Shown: in pieces, positions 11,501 through 23,245 of the stretch
Layout of the letters: the number at the start of each line of letters is the position of its first letter
How positions within the stretch are numbered: position 1 is the first letter of the stretch
From: Nipponacmea schrenckii
Lineage: Eukaryota; Mollusca; Gastropoda; Lottiidae
Reading direction: 5' to 3'
Assembly: GCA_030562195.1 (NCBI GenBank)
Contig: CM060200.1
Span: 4,650,001 to 4,714,000 of the forward strand
Length of the DNA stretch: 64,000 bases
Position numbers and translations under genes: made by a program
Notes under the pieces: generated by a model
Told to the model about the DNA's origin: nothing
Seen by the model: only the letters and a program-made list of their open reading frames with translations
Databases searched by the model: none

Positions 11501-12260
11501 AAATGCCAGACAATCCGAGTTAAATAAAATATACCATATGCAACGTTTTGCAGCTGAATTAGACTTATTTTCGGATAAACTTCAACCTGACGGAAAGATT
11601 AAAAACTATTTAGAATTCCTGAATTGTCAAGATCTCTGGTGGTCAAGTGTGGTTGTAAAAGATATGCTCTCAGGCTCTCAAATACTGTACTGTTCTCAGT
11701 TCCTACCAGATTGGCAGATGATAAAGCTTCTGAAAAGACGAAGAACAATGTTTATCAACGGAAAGCTGCAGATGTCAGATGAATTGATAGAACAGGAAGT
11801 GAGCGAAATACAGAGGAAATTCGGTATTTTGGACGGAAATGAAAAAATCAACCATGTTGAAGAAGAAACACATTCAGATGACACATATGTTAGGTTTAGA
11901 GGTACAACAGGTGATTCTCCCTGGCAGTTTCAAAGAGCACAAGATCGTGAAGGGGTGCGACAAAGAGATTCTGATCCTGATTGGTTCTTCGAGCGAGCAA
12001 ATCGGCGTAAAGAATCAAGAGAAGAAGAAAGTGAACCTGATTGGTTATTTGAAAGAGCCAAACACAGGAAAGATTTAAGATATAAAGAATGGGAAGAACC
12101 AGAATGGACATTTAAGAGAGCTAAACACAGAGAAGAAGTCCGCGAAGTAGAACATCAACCAGACTGGATTTTTGATAGAGCTCACGATCGCGAAGAACTC
12201 CGAGAGAAAAGTTCAAGATCATCAAGACCACAAAGACATATATCTTGTGAAGATTTTTGA
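5596..12260 (+). CDS. CCPG1-like: CCPG1/PBXIP1-like ER membrane protein (putative ER-phagy receptor), 8 coding exons
   Basis: Exons: 5596-5658, 6290-6425, 6597-6768, 7184-7260, 7516-8400, 8608-8732, 9567-10089, 10336-12260, joining in frame to about 1301 residues (vertebrate CCPG1 is about 760). Family evidence: an acidic/Ser-rich N-terminus with W11-T-F-V14, like the W-x-x-I LC3-interacting region of CCPG1; VVIVES at 34-39, like CCPG1 EVVIVE; DSDYIRLES at 150-158, like the CCPG1 DSDIVTLE region that binds FIP200; and one hydrophobic segment at about 422-444 ending GLGIGHAIG, like CCPG1 SMGFGHFYG. Known human CCPG1 is type II, with a cytosolic N-terminus and a luminal C-terminus, and drives ER-phagy. 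The luminal part here has coiled coil (about 446-660), an acidic VTDFADD repeat (about 774-838), a Lys/Arg-rich region, a conserved-looking segment (LDLFSDKLQPDG, NYLEFLN) and five W-x-F-x-R-A repeats (1190-1288). The exon 3 start was chosen to keep the frame; the acceptor at 6562 has the better tract but breaks it. Confidence 0.85.
5732..6090 (+). repeat. Diverged tandem-core repeat (family A) in intron 1 of the CCPG1-like gene
   Basis: Two diverged monomers carry the shared segments GATGAAACTTGG, CCCTATTGAAAATCAG, AAAAATATTTAT and TTATTGCCCTTGTTCTT. The same monomer occurs at 44490-45330 (tandem, six copies), 14560-15190, and in inverted orientation at 38165-38415 and 61720-62170. It is therefore a dispersed family, probably a non-autonomous transposon with a repetitive core. 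Confidence 0.7.
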
Positions 12261-12763
12261 TGTGAAGTTAGAAAAGCATAGAATGTGTCAGGTATTCTTG
12301 TTGAAGCTTTATCAAATTTCTCTGCTTTCACCCTCTGTATTTGAAAATGTTCCCGTTATATTATGCCGGTGTTCAGTGTCAAATTTGGCCAATTATTCTT
12401 GATAGAAGTTTAATGTTTTCAAATGTTTTTGTTTCAAATCATAGTAGATACTTTACTAACACCTTAGACATTATTAACATCTGTTTTTATTATTGAAACC
12501 AACCTGACTATTCCTTAGAACGCGTCTGTTTTTTGGTAAATTTCTGTGATTAATGTTTGTAATTAATGTTAAGAGGTGTATGTTCGCTGTATAAGCTTAT
12601 AGAAATTTGCTATTAAAAGTTGACTCTTTGCTCTAATCAAATATGTCGCATGACATTCTTTCTTGATAGGTAATTAATATGTATAATGGTTCAAATGGAT
12701 ACATTTTTGCATGTAAATGGATATTTATTACTTCCATATTACCTTTTCTTGGTGCAAAGGTCG

Positions 12764-12903
12764 AGATGAACTTCGTTGGGACGGGAAAATAAACCTTGGC
12801 CCCGCAGTTGGAAATCCCAAAAAAGAGTAAGCCATTACATGGTGTTGCCTGTTTTTATTTATCTCATAAGGTACAGAAGAGTAGGAATTGAAACTCTCAT
12901 TTT
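12764..12903 (+). mobile_element. SINE remnant (3' part)
   Basis: The segment from TGGGACGGGAAAATAAACC to CATAAGGTACAGAAGAGTAG aligns in order with the middle and tail of the SINE at 4106-4372. The tRNA-like head and clear target duplications are missing, so it is older or truncated. Confidence 0.7.
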
Positions 12904-13551
12904 AATTTTTTTTGAAATTTTTGTAGTGCTATTTTCGACCTCAAATTATGCTCGGTCTCGTGTGTTTTTGCTGTCGGATTATTCACAACTTTAGATTGCA
13001 TTATTCATATTTATTGTTTGACAAACGTCGATTACGTCTACATATGTAGGCAGGTGATATATTCGGTAGTCTCGCCAGACTTGTTTAAATTCTGAAGCTA
13101 TATTTGCATCTAGGCATCAGATTTATACCAAGAAAAGCCAGCCATGAGTCCCTTAATACACACATTCGGACAAGGTAACTGTTTTGAAACCCTTAACCCA
13201 GTGGAATATTAAACTTTGGTGACTATACTTATACATTATGTTTTCTCAGAAAATTTACTTAATGTTTAATAATATTTCTTGATGCTTTATTTATGATCTT
13301 TTTCCCCTTTAGGCCTATTTTGAATATTAGTAAATAATTTTGATATAATGTTCCAGTTTTTTCGAGGGAACTAGGTGAAGGATCTTTTGTATATTTTAGT
13401 CACTTTTAGAGACTTTTGAAATATTAATTTGTTTAGCTTGATACTCTACTTTTTAGTTCACTATTGTATTCGATTTTTGCTTTCGGTTTTTTGTATATTA
13501 TGGTTGTTGTGTTTTGAACATATTTATGATATAATGTGATATTCATATTAG

Positions 13552-13557
13552 AATAAA
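13552..13557 (+). terminator. Candidate polyadenylation signal AATAAA
   Basis: A canonical hexamer about 1.3 kb after the CCPG1-like stop codon. Assignment to that gene is by position only. Confidence 0.4.
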
Positions 13558-13560
13558 ATG

Positions 13561-14490
13561 TATATAAAGTAATATTTGTATCATTAATATGAAACTGATT
13601 GATATATAGTTACTGCTAAATTAAGGTGAGATATACTCTGGGAGATGGGTATCCTCTGATATAACTATATATACTAATAGTGCTGGATCTGATGTGTGAG
13701 GAGGCTCGGCCCTCGCAATGAAAGGCAATTACTACTTTCCATATATTCTTTTATCCAAAATAAGAATGTACTATATATTGCTTCATAATAGAAATTTCTA
13801 TCTCAAAATATGAATAGTAATCGAAAGTTATCCATTCTATTTTATTCACTCTCTTGCTTGGAGCTGAAATGTTTTCTAAAATAAATTATTGATGAAATTA
13901 AGAAGGCAGGGTTGGTTGGTAGATGACAATTTAACGTTCGCTTCCAGCAGATGGGTACATCGGAAGTTTAATTTTTTTTTTTTTTTTTTTTTTTGAAAAA
14001 CAGAACTGATACAAAATCGTTCGGCAAATAGGAGAATAAATACAAAATTGGGCCGAAATTGCTCAAATTCGACTAAAAAATATGTACTAGGGTTTTCAAA
14101 ATTTGAATCTTTTTCATTGCTTACCTATATATTGCCTGCGCAAGATTCAAAAAACGAAAACTTCTTCTAAAGCAATTTATCGAGTCATTTGTGTCATTAA
14201 CATGGGGTAAGTCAAGTCGTACTGAAGGACATTTCTTCGACGTATTTCTCTTGTTCACCAAATTTGCTTATTTGGTCCCAAACGTTGAACTTTGTTTCCA
14301 CAGCCTGCTACCCTATTGAGGAATGTGCATCTGAAACGCTTGTCGAGAGGAAGTAAAAATATCAGATGTTGAGTAGGATTTTGATGTGATGTTAAAAGAT
14401 TTTTACACTCAGTGTTCAATGTTTACCAAAGCACTGAATGAGAAAGTTGGTCATGATCAGTAGAATATAATAATTATCTGAAAGTGGTTC
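13561..14490. other. Non-coding stretch with a long poly-T run
   Basis: No gene is seen. The stretch contains an uninterrupted T run of about 24 bases around 13972-13994 (an A run on the minus strand), possibly a retroposon tail, though no recognisable element body is attached. Confidence 0.5.
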
Positions 14491-14497
14491 CCATTCC

Positions 14498-15325
14498 CTC
14501 ATGAATATGTGGACAAATATTTTTGTCGCCCCTGTCCGTCGGTCTGTCGGTCTGACACTATAGAAGCTATAATTTTATATTGATTTAAATGAAACGTCAA
14601 AATTTATTGTTGATGCAATAGAAGCTACAAATTTCAATGGATTTTGATTAACTTGGTGTGAGCATTGGAATTGATAAGGCAGCGGTCAAGACCGAGTTTG
14701 ACGATTTTTTTGATGAACGGTTTTTCAGTTATTGCCCTTGACATAGTAAAATTGCGTCTAAATTTGATTGTGGTTGCATTGGAGGCTACAATTTTGATGA
14801 AACTTGGTATGAGCATTGGAATTGATAGGACGGTATTTCAAGTTTGAGTTTGACAATTTTTAATTGAACAGTTTTTGAGTTATTGCCCTTGACTTAGTAA
14901 AATTGCGTCAAAATTTTTTATGGGAGCAAAAGAAGCTACAATTTTTTAATACATTTTGATGAAACTTGTTATGAGTATTGAAATAGATAAGATGGTGGTC
15001 AAGTTTGAATTTGACGATTTTCCATTAACAGTGTTTGAGTTATTGCCTTTGACTTAATAAAATTGCATCAAAATGATATTGTGGGTGCATAGTAGCTGCA
15101 GGTTTCAAAGGATTTTGATGAAATTTGGTGCGAGCAATGGCATTGAAAAAAATATTCAATGAATGTTTTTTTGAGTTATGCCTAATTTATTATTCAAATT
15201 CAATGCTGTCAGTGTGCGTATGTTCCTTGTCTGACAAGCTATCTTTTTCGAAGTGAAAATCAATCTCTCTTAATCCTCAAAATTAAAGGCCAAGTATGCC
15301 ACCTTGCCTGGCAAGATAGCTTATG
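14498..15325 (+). repeat. Tandem-core repeat element (family A-like) with terminal hairpin
   Basis: It begins with a GTCCGTCGGTCTGTCGGTCTG segment, followed by about four ~145-bp monomers sharing GAAGCTACAATTT, GATGAAACTTGGTATGAGCA and GAGTTATTGCCCTTGACTTA. It ends near a short inverted repeat, CTTGC-CTG-GCAAG, followed by ATAGCT. A short 5' box, a tandem core and a hairpin near the 3' end resemble the non-autonomous pearl/Helentron-related elements described from bivalves. The class is inferred from architecture. Confidence 0.55.
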
Positions 15326-15565
15326 TAATGGACTGATTTACCAACTCCCAGCCACATTAGCACACAATTGAAACTACTTATCTGTTTTAATTTGTATGAG
15401 TGATAAATTGATAAAAATGTCTTTGTCACAAACAATTGCCTCTCTGATCAATTATTCCATCGTCCATTCAATTAATAAGTCTCCCTATCTCAGTAGTGAA
15501 CGAAATAGATCCGTCAATATGGTAATGTAGATGTCAGTAACAGAATATGACACTTTCTCTTGATA

Positions 15566-15967
15566 TTAGTTTCGAATAACAATAACTAATGTATAAGCAT
15601 GTCTGGGTGATATTAAAGAGACTTTACCACGTAATGTTAGCCGTGTTTGTTCCTTTTGATTAATTCGGTGTCTCAATGTGGTATTAAGTACCAATATATA
15701 GTTCATAGAGACTATGTGTACCATCGATCTGATATCCTGGTATTTAAACACCACGTCCCATATCAAGCTCAATGGTAGCTTTGGTTTTCTTGGATGTTGT
15801 AAATCCCATTCAGTCTTAGTAAGCCAAAGAGCTCGATGTAGTGGATGTTTTGTCCGATAACGGACGAACTCTACTGTGTCAAACCATATATTGTTGATCA
15901 AATTTGTGAGATAAATACATTGACAATAGCGAAGATATTTGCCTTTAGGTTTCAGAGTAACTGTCAA
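15566..15967 (-). CDS. Uncharacterised 133-codon open frame, doubtful
   Basis: This is among the longest open frames not explained by a recognised gene. The predicted protein is basic and moderately hydrophobic, with no motif, signal peptide or transmembrane segment that I recognise. There is no low-complexity repeat beneath it, but no splice sites or homology support it either. An open frame of this size could occur by chance in 64 kb. It could also be an exon fragment or a transposon relic. Confidence 0.15.
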   Translation of the reverse strand: MTVTLKPKGKYLRYCQCIYLTNLINNIWFDTVEFVRYRTKHPLHRALWLTKTEWDLQHPRKPKLPLSLIWDVVFKYQDIRSMVHIVSMNYILVLNTTLRHRINQKEQTRLTLRGKVSLISPRHAYTLVIVIRN

Positions 15968-16455
15968 TGGGCTTGTGTTGCCTTTGACTTATATTGTGTA
16001 CTGTTTAGAGTCTTCGACAATGAAAATGCTTTATTAACCTAGACGTTAGAATAGAAAATTATTATCGTATAATTTTTTCTCACAATCTGTAGAATTCGAT
16101 AAGGAAAAAAATCATTAACAAAGGTTATAATTATATACAGTATTCTTCATTCTAATCACGAAGTGTCTTATTCACCCACCGTTCAAACTTCCTTTTTCCT
16201 GGAAGAGTCTAATTATAGGTAGACCCAGAAATAAACCATTGCAACGTCTATAAAGTACATAGTAGCAAGCAAAATTCCTCTCTTTAAACAAACTTATTGT
16301 TCAAATTATTATGATTCGGATGTAATCATCAATCCCATCAATGGCACAAGGTAGGCACGTCCTGTCTCACCACAATGCCATTTGTTATAGATAGCAAAAC
16401 CAATAATGTGTTTGACTCGAACACATTCTGTAAGGCCACAAATTATTGCGAGATA

Positions 16456-16802
16456 GAAATTAATGCGTTAAATGCGACCTATCCGCGATCGCATTAATTT
16501 GTATCCTCATTTTTAAATACATATTATCAAGTGAATTATATGGAGTTCAAATATGACTGACATTAGTGAACATTGGTATATGGGTTAAGTATTTAAATTG
16601 AGACCGGGTGGGATTAAGTAATTAGGTAATTATCTCTAAATTTGAAGCTGATTAGTAATCAATGAAGTTAAAAAAACAAAACATTTTCACACTTGACTAT
16701 TTAAAATCTTGATCATTGTTCATGTCTTCATTCATTAATCACTTTAGAATTTTTATGATATTAAAAATGCATGTCGCATTAATTTGTTGACGCATTAATT
16801 TC
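16456..16802. mobile_element. MITE, 347 bp, TA target duplication
   Basis: The ends are inverted repeats: the left end reads GAAATTAATGCGT just inside TA (16454-16455), and the right end reads ACGCATTAATTTC just before TA (16803-16804). A second inverted pair containing AATTAATGCGAC lies close to both ends. There is no coding capacity. TA flanks and short terminal repeats fit a non-autonomous Tc1/mariner-type element. Confidence 0.7.
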
Positions 16803-16804
16803 TA

Positions 16805-19800
16805 GCCTTCCAGTAAGATGAAAGAGCAAACGCGTTGTCGGCCTACTACTTTATAGCTGATAGCTTATACCTAATGCCATTGAGAAAAATCTCATCGCGT
16901 ATTAAAATAAACATAAACTATCCGAAAAGATTGTGTGATTAACATCAATATGTTGGTTTTCAAAAGTTTCGATTTTTCCTTTATCACACTCTGTTAATAT
17001 ACAATTATTTTTCTCTAAATTCCACTTCAGGATATCTATTTGAAATACTGTATAACATAAGTTTTTAACAAAATGAATATAGAAATGTCCCGCAATTATC
17101 AGGATGTCCTTTATCATTTATTATAGAGCATTAAGCATAAAAATCAATTTTATTTTATTATAGACTCATAAGATGCTGTACTTGATTTTAAACAAGACAG
17201 TTTCTTTTGTCTTGAGACAGGAATAGTTCCAGATATAGTTTTATTGTTTATTCCTGGAGGAGATTTGCACCACAGATAAAGGGCGCAATTTACGTTTTCC
17301 ATTCATGGTACTTCTAATCAACAAACCATCGCTGTAAAATAATGTAAAAATATTTAAGTTGGAGGAGGTGCCCGTCTCTTCTGTTTGAACAATGACCATA
17401 AAGAAACTTTCCTCGACATGCAAGGCTTTACCTATCAAAAGAAAAGGGAAAAGAAAATCCACCCGACGACTGTAAAGTTAACTCAGCACAGCCTGTATCC
17501 ATTCCAGTAACACTATAACTCTGCTCCCATTCACAGCAAACTACATATAGATTTTGTGACGACTTCATAATTTCTAACAAGTAGAGGTCAGAAATCCCAG
17601 TATTAATCATTAATTTAAATATGAATCGTACAACGTTAATCAATCAAAATACTTTTCAGTATTAGACATGAATATCGGCTACTAGCAAATAAATAGGAAT
17701 GTGACACTTCAATTACAAATTACCTGACGACGAGATGGATATTTGATTCATGAAAATCAAATCTGAGTAGAGATTGTGAGTTTATTTGTTTTGATTTAAA
17801 CCCCTAAATACTGTTTTCCCAAAATTGATCCCGTTTCTACTATAAAAATAATAAAACTGGTTAGTTTAAATTGTGCAATTATCGATTTATTGTATGGTTC
17901 TAGATGAACCGATGATCTTCGGTAAAAAAACATTGCTCGAAGTTATATTCTGAATAAATCAAAGGATAAAATAATTGCCTTTACCATCACATTACTAAAA
18001 CATAGTTTTAGATAAACTACATCTACAAATTTACTGAGAAAAAAAAGTTCCATTCTGATTTATATGTACATATATAATCACAATCTCAAAGTGATCATTT
18101 AACGAGCCTACGTGGTGTAGCTCGTGAGTGTCTTGATATGCTGTTTGATAGTTTTGTTTGGGCTGAATATTAGAAAGGACCACGCCCTTGTATATTGGAC
18201 CTAATTCTGGCCCATGTAATTTGAAGATTTATTATTACCTATTGATGAAAAGTACGATTGTTCATGTTGTGTTTTTATAACATTTATTAATGACATTACA
18301 CTTTCAACTTCAACTTCAGAAGATCTCCCATATCGATTCCAAAAAGCAATCTTGCTTTATTCAAGGAATTTGATATTGAGACCCTGTCAAAGTTAAGGCT
18401 TTGTTTACTTAAATTGTCTAATAATTTGATTATTGACTATTTTCCTCTCCAAATTGCGAATTTTCTAACTTTGTTGGATAACTGCAACTTCACCTTAAAC
18501 AATTTCAACCATCGACTCAATATCAAGTAATTCGAGTTTCTTAAAAAGCGTCGACTTTATCCTGTCGTTTAACACTTATTGAACGTTTTAGTTATTAAAT
18601 CAAAGTTAAAGAATAATATTGATATAAATTAATATTGATTCCACTCGACTAGTAGAAATTAGAGATGGAGTTATCTTTTCCTGCCATCAAAGCAAGTGTA
18701 AAACGTTTTGTTATTACTGTAAATGGTATTTCTAACAGAAGAATTATTCTTACATTAGAAACGAAAATAAAAAGCTCGATAAACTGTTGAAAAATATTAT
18801 TGGAATAAGAAGGAAGAAGATAATATAGAAAGAACTTACTGAACTTTATTTCATATTTTATATCATCTTATTGTTTCAATTGCTTTGTTACAATCCATTG
18901 TAAAACCATCCACCCAATAAATCTATCTTCTCAAAATATTAATGTTTTCCCTAACAATGATTTGATGCCAAAAGCCAATTAATCGAAAAGAGAAATGGGA
19001 GTCGTGGTGAATTAGGGTCTCAAGAAGTCAGAAATGATACCACTCGGACTCTCGGACCAAAACTTTAAAGTAATATCCTTTGTGAAATTGACGTCATAAA
19101 AACGGTTAGTTTATTTACTATTCGTTGTAATGTGCTCACTGAACCTTATAGCTTTTGAAAAATTAAACCAAAGAACAATTAGCCCTATCCAATCTTTGAT
19201 AGATATTCGACATCCAGAACAACAAATATCACTGGATGTCCGCAGGCTTTTAAACATTCGCCTTTTGCATCTTAAAAGTAAACGACCATTTTGAAATAAA
19301 ACCATTTTTAATAATATCGTTAATTTGAAATTTTTAACCATAATGCGAATCTATCTGTTAAAATATTAAACCATAATTACTTCATATTGACACAAATCAA
19401 CCACAATCAGTCTACTATGAAAATAATTACCAATTAGCTCAAATTCTAACTAAACAAGAACTTTTAACGAGAGTTAATGGCCAATTGTAAATATTTAAAA
19501 ACTATCGGTATAAATATTCCGTAGTATTGTTATGCTCTGACAATTTGTATAAATACCATTTTCTAAATAATTATATTTGATTTAGTAATTTTGTACAAAA
19601 TATTCCCTATTCGCTTATCTGTTCAATCCTAGAAGCCTAAGGCGTAATGAAGTACTGTTTACAATCCTATGACGCCATAGTTTTTGATTGAGTTAGTATA
19701 GCAAACCTTTACTGTATGCTTGATTTAACTTTTTTTGTAATGGATCTTTTTAAATTTGGTTCTAAATACTGGTTTACTATATGCGATTGTCTAATAGATT

Positions 19801-20900
19801 ACAATTTGTCAGTAATAATCAGTGTTTTTTTTTAATGTGTCGCACTACCAATCAGAAGGATTTGTATTGTTCAAACAAGTTTCCGATTCTAATTTGGCAT
19901 AAGCCACGAGCGAACAGGGAAAGTTCCGTTTTTCAGTACCAATGACATGTTATCTATTTAGTTATTTTACTATAGAAAATACTATTCCATTCAGCATTGA
20001 AACCCAATCCTGTATTAGTATAAGTCCCCTTCTATAGAACATTAAAGTAACGTGAAGTATGTTAGTAAGATATTAACTCACAGAATTAAAATTGATAATT
20101 TAAAAAAAAAGTAAAAGTAATTGAATGAGATCTTTCCACCTTTTTATCACCTTCAACTAATTATTTGACATTCCTTACTTGAATTATTTATGTTTTACTT
20201 TCAAAACCAATTTTATATATTGCTTCATTTACTTAATTAGACTTGAATTAATTCATTATTTATATTTCTATTTGAGATGGGCATGATAATAGACAGGGTT
20301 GTATTAATTGTCTGATTTCAGTAAGCTCGATATAATAGCTACAAATGGGTGTAGCACGAGATATATTCTATAAATACCTCAGTATACTATACATGTCTTT
20401 AATGCATACAAGTAAATATCATTTAACCTTTTCACATTTTTAGCTGGACCTTTTAGAACGCCTCCTGTGTTAGCCTGTTGCCACTAAAGGAACAAAAAAT
20501 CCCACCATAAGAGATGTAATTTATGTAACATCAAAACAATATCAACTGTGTGGCGTTGACCTCAAACGCTATTGTTATTATCCAACATGTAATATGCAAT
20601 ACATACAATATGTATAATGATATGTTATGTTATGTTATATTACGTTCTGAAATATGTAGTGTTATCATAACATAATATAACATAACGTTACATGACGTTA
20701 AGTCATGTTATGGAAATTATCCGGGGCGAGCGAAATCAAACGTGACTATGTAACAAGAATACGTGGTACCCTTTAAAAACAATAATGTTTAAGTCGCATG
20801 TTAGTGTGCAATCGAACGAGAAAATACCACCAATTATATTTGAAATAAGCATTTTTATTTCTGAGCCAACTTCCGTGAACAGGATGTCATAGAATCACAT
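16805..20900. other. Non-coding stretch
   Basis: No exon, RNA gene or long tandem array could be supported. The open frames here (16902-17117, 17241-17462, 17428-17643, 19111-19341) have no family signature. A 95-bp imperfect inverted repeat of GTTAT/ATAAC units lies at 20612-20706. Confidence 0.5.
20612..20706. repeat. Imperfect inverted repeat of GTTAT / ATAAC units
   Basis: The left arm has several TGTTATGTTATATTACGTT units and the right arm has CATAACATAATATAACATAA. The arms are separated by about 20 bases, so a long hairpin could form. It may be a slippage-prone microsatellite or the remains of a foldback element. Confidence 0.55.
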
Positions 20901-20914
20901 TTACATTATACCTT

Positions 20915-20972
20915 CTGATTGGCTGCTTATACCATCTAAAATGACTTCCGGTCTCGAGATTTAAACGGAAGT
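20915..20972 (+). promoter_or_regulatory. Candidate promoter: CCAAT box and ETS-like sites
   Basis: CTGATTGGCT (20915-20924) is a reversed CCAAT box. ACTTCCGGT (20944-20952) and CGGAAGT (20966-20972) match the ETS core. The cluster sits about 110 bp upstream of a splice-bounded small exon at 21083-21169 in locally less AT-rich sequence. It may drive the zinc transporter downstream, but no transcript links them. Confidence 0.35.
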
Positions 20973-21082
20973 ATTAACAAGCAGGAAATAACAATGCTAT
21001 ACAGTTGGCTGGGTTACGACCATTAAAAGGAAGTAAGCTCTCGAGTGGCAGATGTTTCATTCGTTTAACATTTATTTTTCAG

Positions 21083-21169
21083 AATCAATAGGATCAAGGC
21101 AATCATTCCCGGAAATACAGGGTTATTTGAGGCAAACACCATGAAATATAATCATTATAGCAAGTACCG
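21083..21169 (+). other. Candidate small 5' exon with ATG
   Basis: A strong acceptor (TTTATTTTTCAG) and a strong donor (CG|GTAAGA) bound 87 nt containing ATG in a good context (AACACCATGA at 21135-21144). The frame gives MKYNHYSKY plus two bases. If spliced to the weak acceptor before 24562, the frame would stop after three more residues. It would then be an upstream open reading frame in the zinc transporter 5' UTR rather than its N-terminus. It could also belong to an unseen gene. Confidence 0.3.
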
Positions 21170-22329
21170 GTAAGAATGGGTCGCCATACCATTTGTATTA
21201 GCTAGTGTGGACGTATATTTAAAAGTTTTCCTCTTAGAATTTTTATTTTAGGTCGGGGCATCACGTTAGACCATCCCTTTGACTATTTGTCTAATATTTA
21301 AATCTTTAAATAAGTCAAGTCAACAAAAGGCGTAAAATGTCAATAATTATGTCTGTTATCTATCGAAAATTATATATTTGAAGTCTTTTGATAATTAATT
21401 TCATATTAATGGTAAACAGTTAAATCGAGTCTAAACTGAATTGTTAGGTTTTTTAATGATTACGGAACAGATTATAGAGTCTAGTTTTAAAGATTTTCGG
21501 TATATTATATTAGTTCAGATTGCCCTACTTCACTGGATGATTGTTGTTTCTTACAAGGATCTAATTGCCTTAATAGTTGTATTGCTCAAGCATTAAGCTA
21601 AATTAAGCTAAAAGTAACTGCAACTGTATGTGAAACGGAAGTCAGATTTTGATTCTGTAGTTAAGATAAGTTCTGTCTTTTCTTTCTTCAGTTATTGTCA
21701 TCACTTTTTTCTACTACAAACAGACTACACTAAACTCTTACAAAACCGTAAATCTATGTCCAATATACATAGTTTTGTACCTTTCAACAAGCATAAACTC
21801 ACAACGCAAACGTAGATTCAAATAAATATGATATACTGGTGATAAAACAAATAACGATATATATAATTTTATTGCAGATATCTAAGGTTATATAAAATAA
21901 GTTGATGATATACGGAAACATAGAATAGCTTTTAGACTAACAGATGTAATGATAAAATACATATTATCAAATTTTATAATGGTGCTGAAACGTCGGCTCT
22001 GTTATGAAATATCTCATAAAATATCAGAATACAAGTATTTTAGACAACATATAAAAATCACATAAATAAATTATATACCATGGATGTAAGACGTTCAAGA
22101 GTCCGGACACCAATGAAACCAGTACAAATCATTTTGTCTGATCGTACCTCTTTCCCATTGGCCAGTCAATCACGTCATAATACATTTTGCCTAGTTATCG
22201 CAATAACTTGTGATATACCCGTACAGACATGAATCAGTTCTGAACCATAAAACCAATACACCAATTCACGTCAGAGAATCGTCCCTGTAATTCCATTGTG
22301 ACTATACCACTTATGACAAATCATTGTAC

Positions 22330-23245
22330 CTATTCCGCAATTAACTTACTGTAATATCCGTAACCATTGACAATCACTTTACTGTACATAATCACTGTAA
22401 CCATTACCATTTAAACCCTTCGGTGTCAAACAAAGTCACTGTAACCATTGATGACTATACCACTTACTTTACATAATCATTGTAACCATTAACCAATATA
22501 CCACTTACTGTAAATAGTCACTGTAACCATTGAATATACTTTGAACATGTACACTTTCACTAGTAATCATGACTTTAACTGGCCTCCGACTGTCAACATG
22601 TTTAACGTATTTTTGATTTTTTTTTTGTTCATCGTGGAAAAATATGGTTTGGAATTGTAGGGAGCAGTTAGTAATACAAGAGTAGAGCTGGCCTCCGACC
22701 GTCAACATGTTTAACGTATTTATGTAATTTTTAATAGTCATCGTCATCATCACTGAATAAATTTTCAATGTGTCGTTTACTTCAACGATTTCACAGTCCT
22801 CGTCGCAACAACCATAAGATTGAAACTATTAAAAATTATACTTCAGACTATACATAGTCACTGTAACCATTGAGAATAATTATACTAACTATACATAATC
22901 ACTGTAACCATTGAGAATTATCCCTTTAACTGTACATAGTCACTGTAACCATTGAAAACTATACCTCTGACTGTACATAGTCAATGTAACTATGAGAATT
23001 ATACCACTAAATATACATAGTCACTATAACCATTGAAAACTATACCCCTGATGTACAGTCACTGTAAATACAGCTTCCTGTATATAGTCACTGTAACTAT
23101 TTAGAACTATACCTCTGACTGAACCTAGTGACTGTAACCAATTGGCAACTATACCTCTTTCTGTCCAAAGTCAGTGTAAATATTAAAAACTATACTTCTG
23201 ACTGTACATAGTCACTTTAACCATTGCCATCTATATCTCTGACCT
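22330..23245. repeat. 41-bp minisatellite, interrupted
   Basis: Units of about 40-41 bp carry CATAGTCACTGTAACCATTG and then a diverged ACTATACCTCTGACTGTA. Clear units start at about 22853, 22893, 22934 and 22975. The array is interrupted at about 22550-22800 by unrelated sequence that itself contains a repeated GGCCTCCGACYGTCAACATG segment (22581 and 22690). Confidence 0.85.

Larger units (their letters stand above)
12261..13560 (+). other. Probable 3' UTR of the CCPG1-like gene
   Basis: AT-rich non-coding sequence follows the TGA at 12258-12260. The first convincing AATAAA outside a repeat is at 13552-13557, which would give a 3' UTR of about 1.3 kb containing a SINE remnant (12764-12903). 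The UTR extent is inferred; other A/T-rich signals could be used. Confidence 0.45.

Noticed and set aside
10651..12111. Open frames at 10651-10878, 11128-11472, 11839-12078 and 11896-12111
   Set aside because: They are alternative frames of exon 8 of the CCPG1-like gene; their composition follows from the acidic and basic repeats of the true frame.
18100..18235. Possible SINE head (GAGCCTACGTGGTGTAGCTC)
   Set aside because: Only a short stretch resembles the SINE head; the B box, conserved tail and target duplication are absent.
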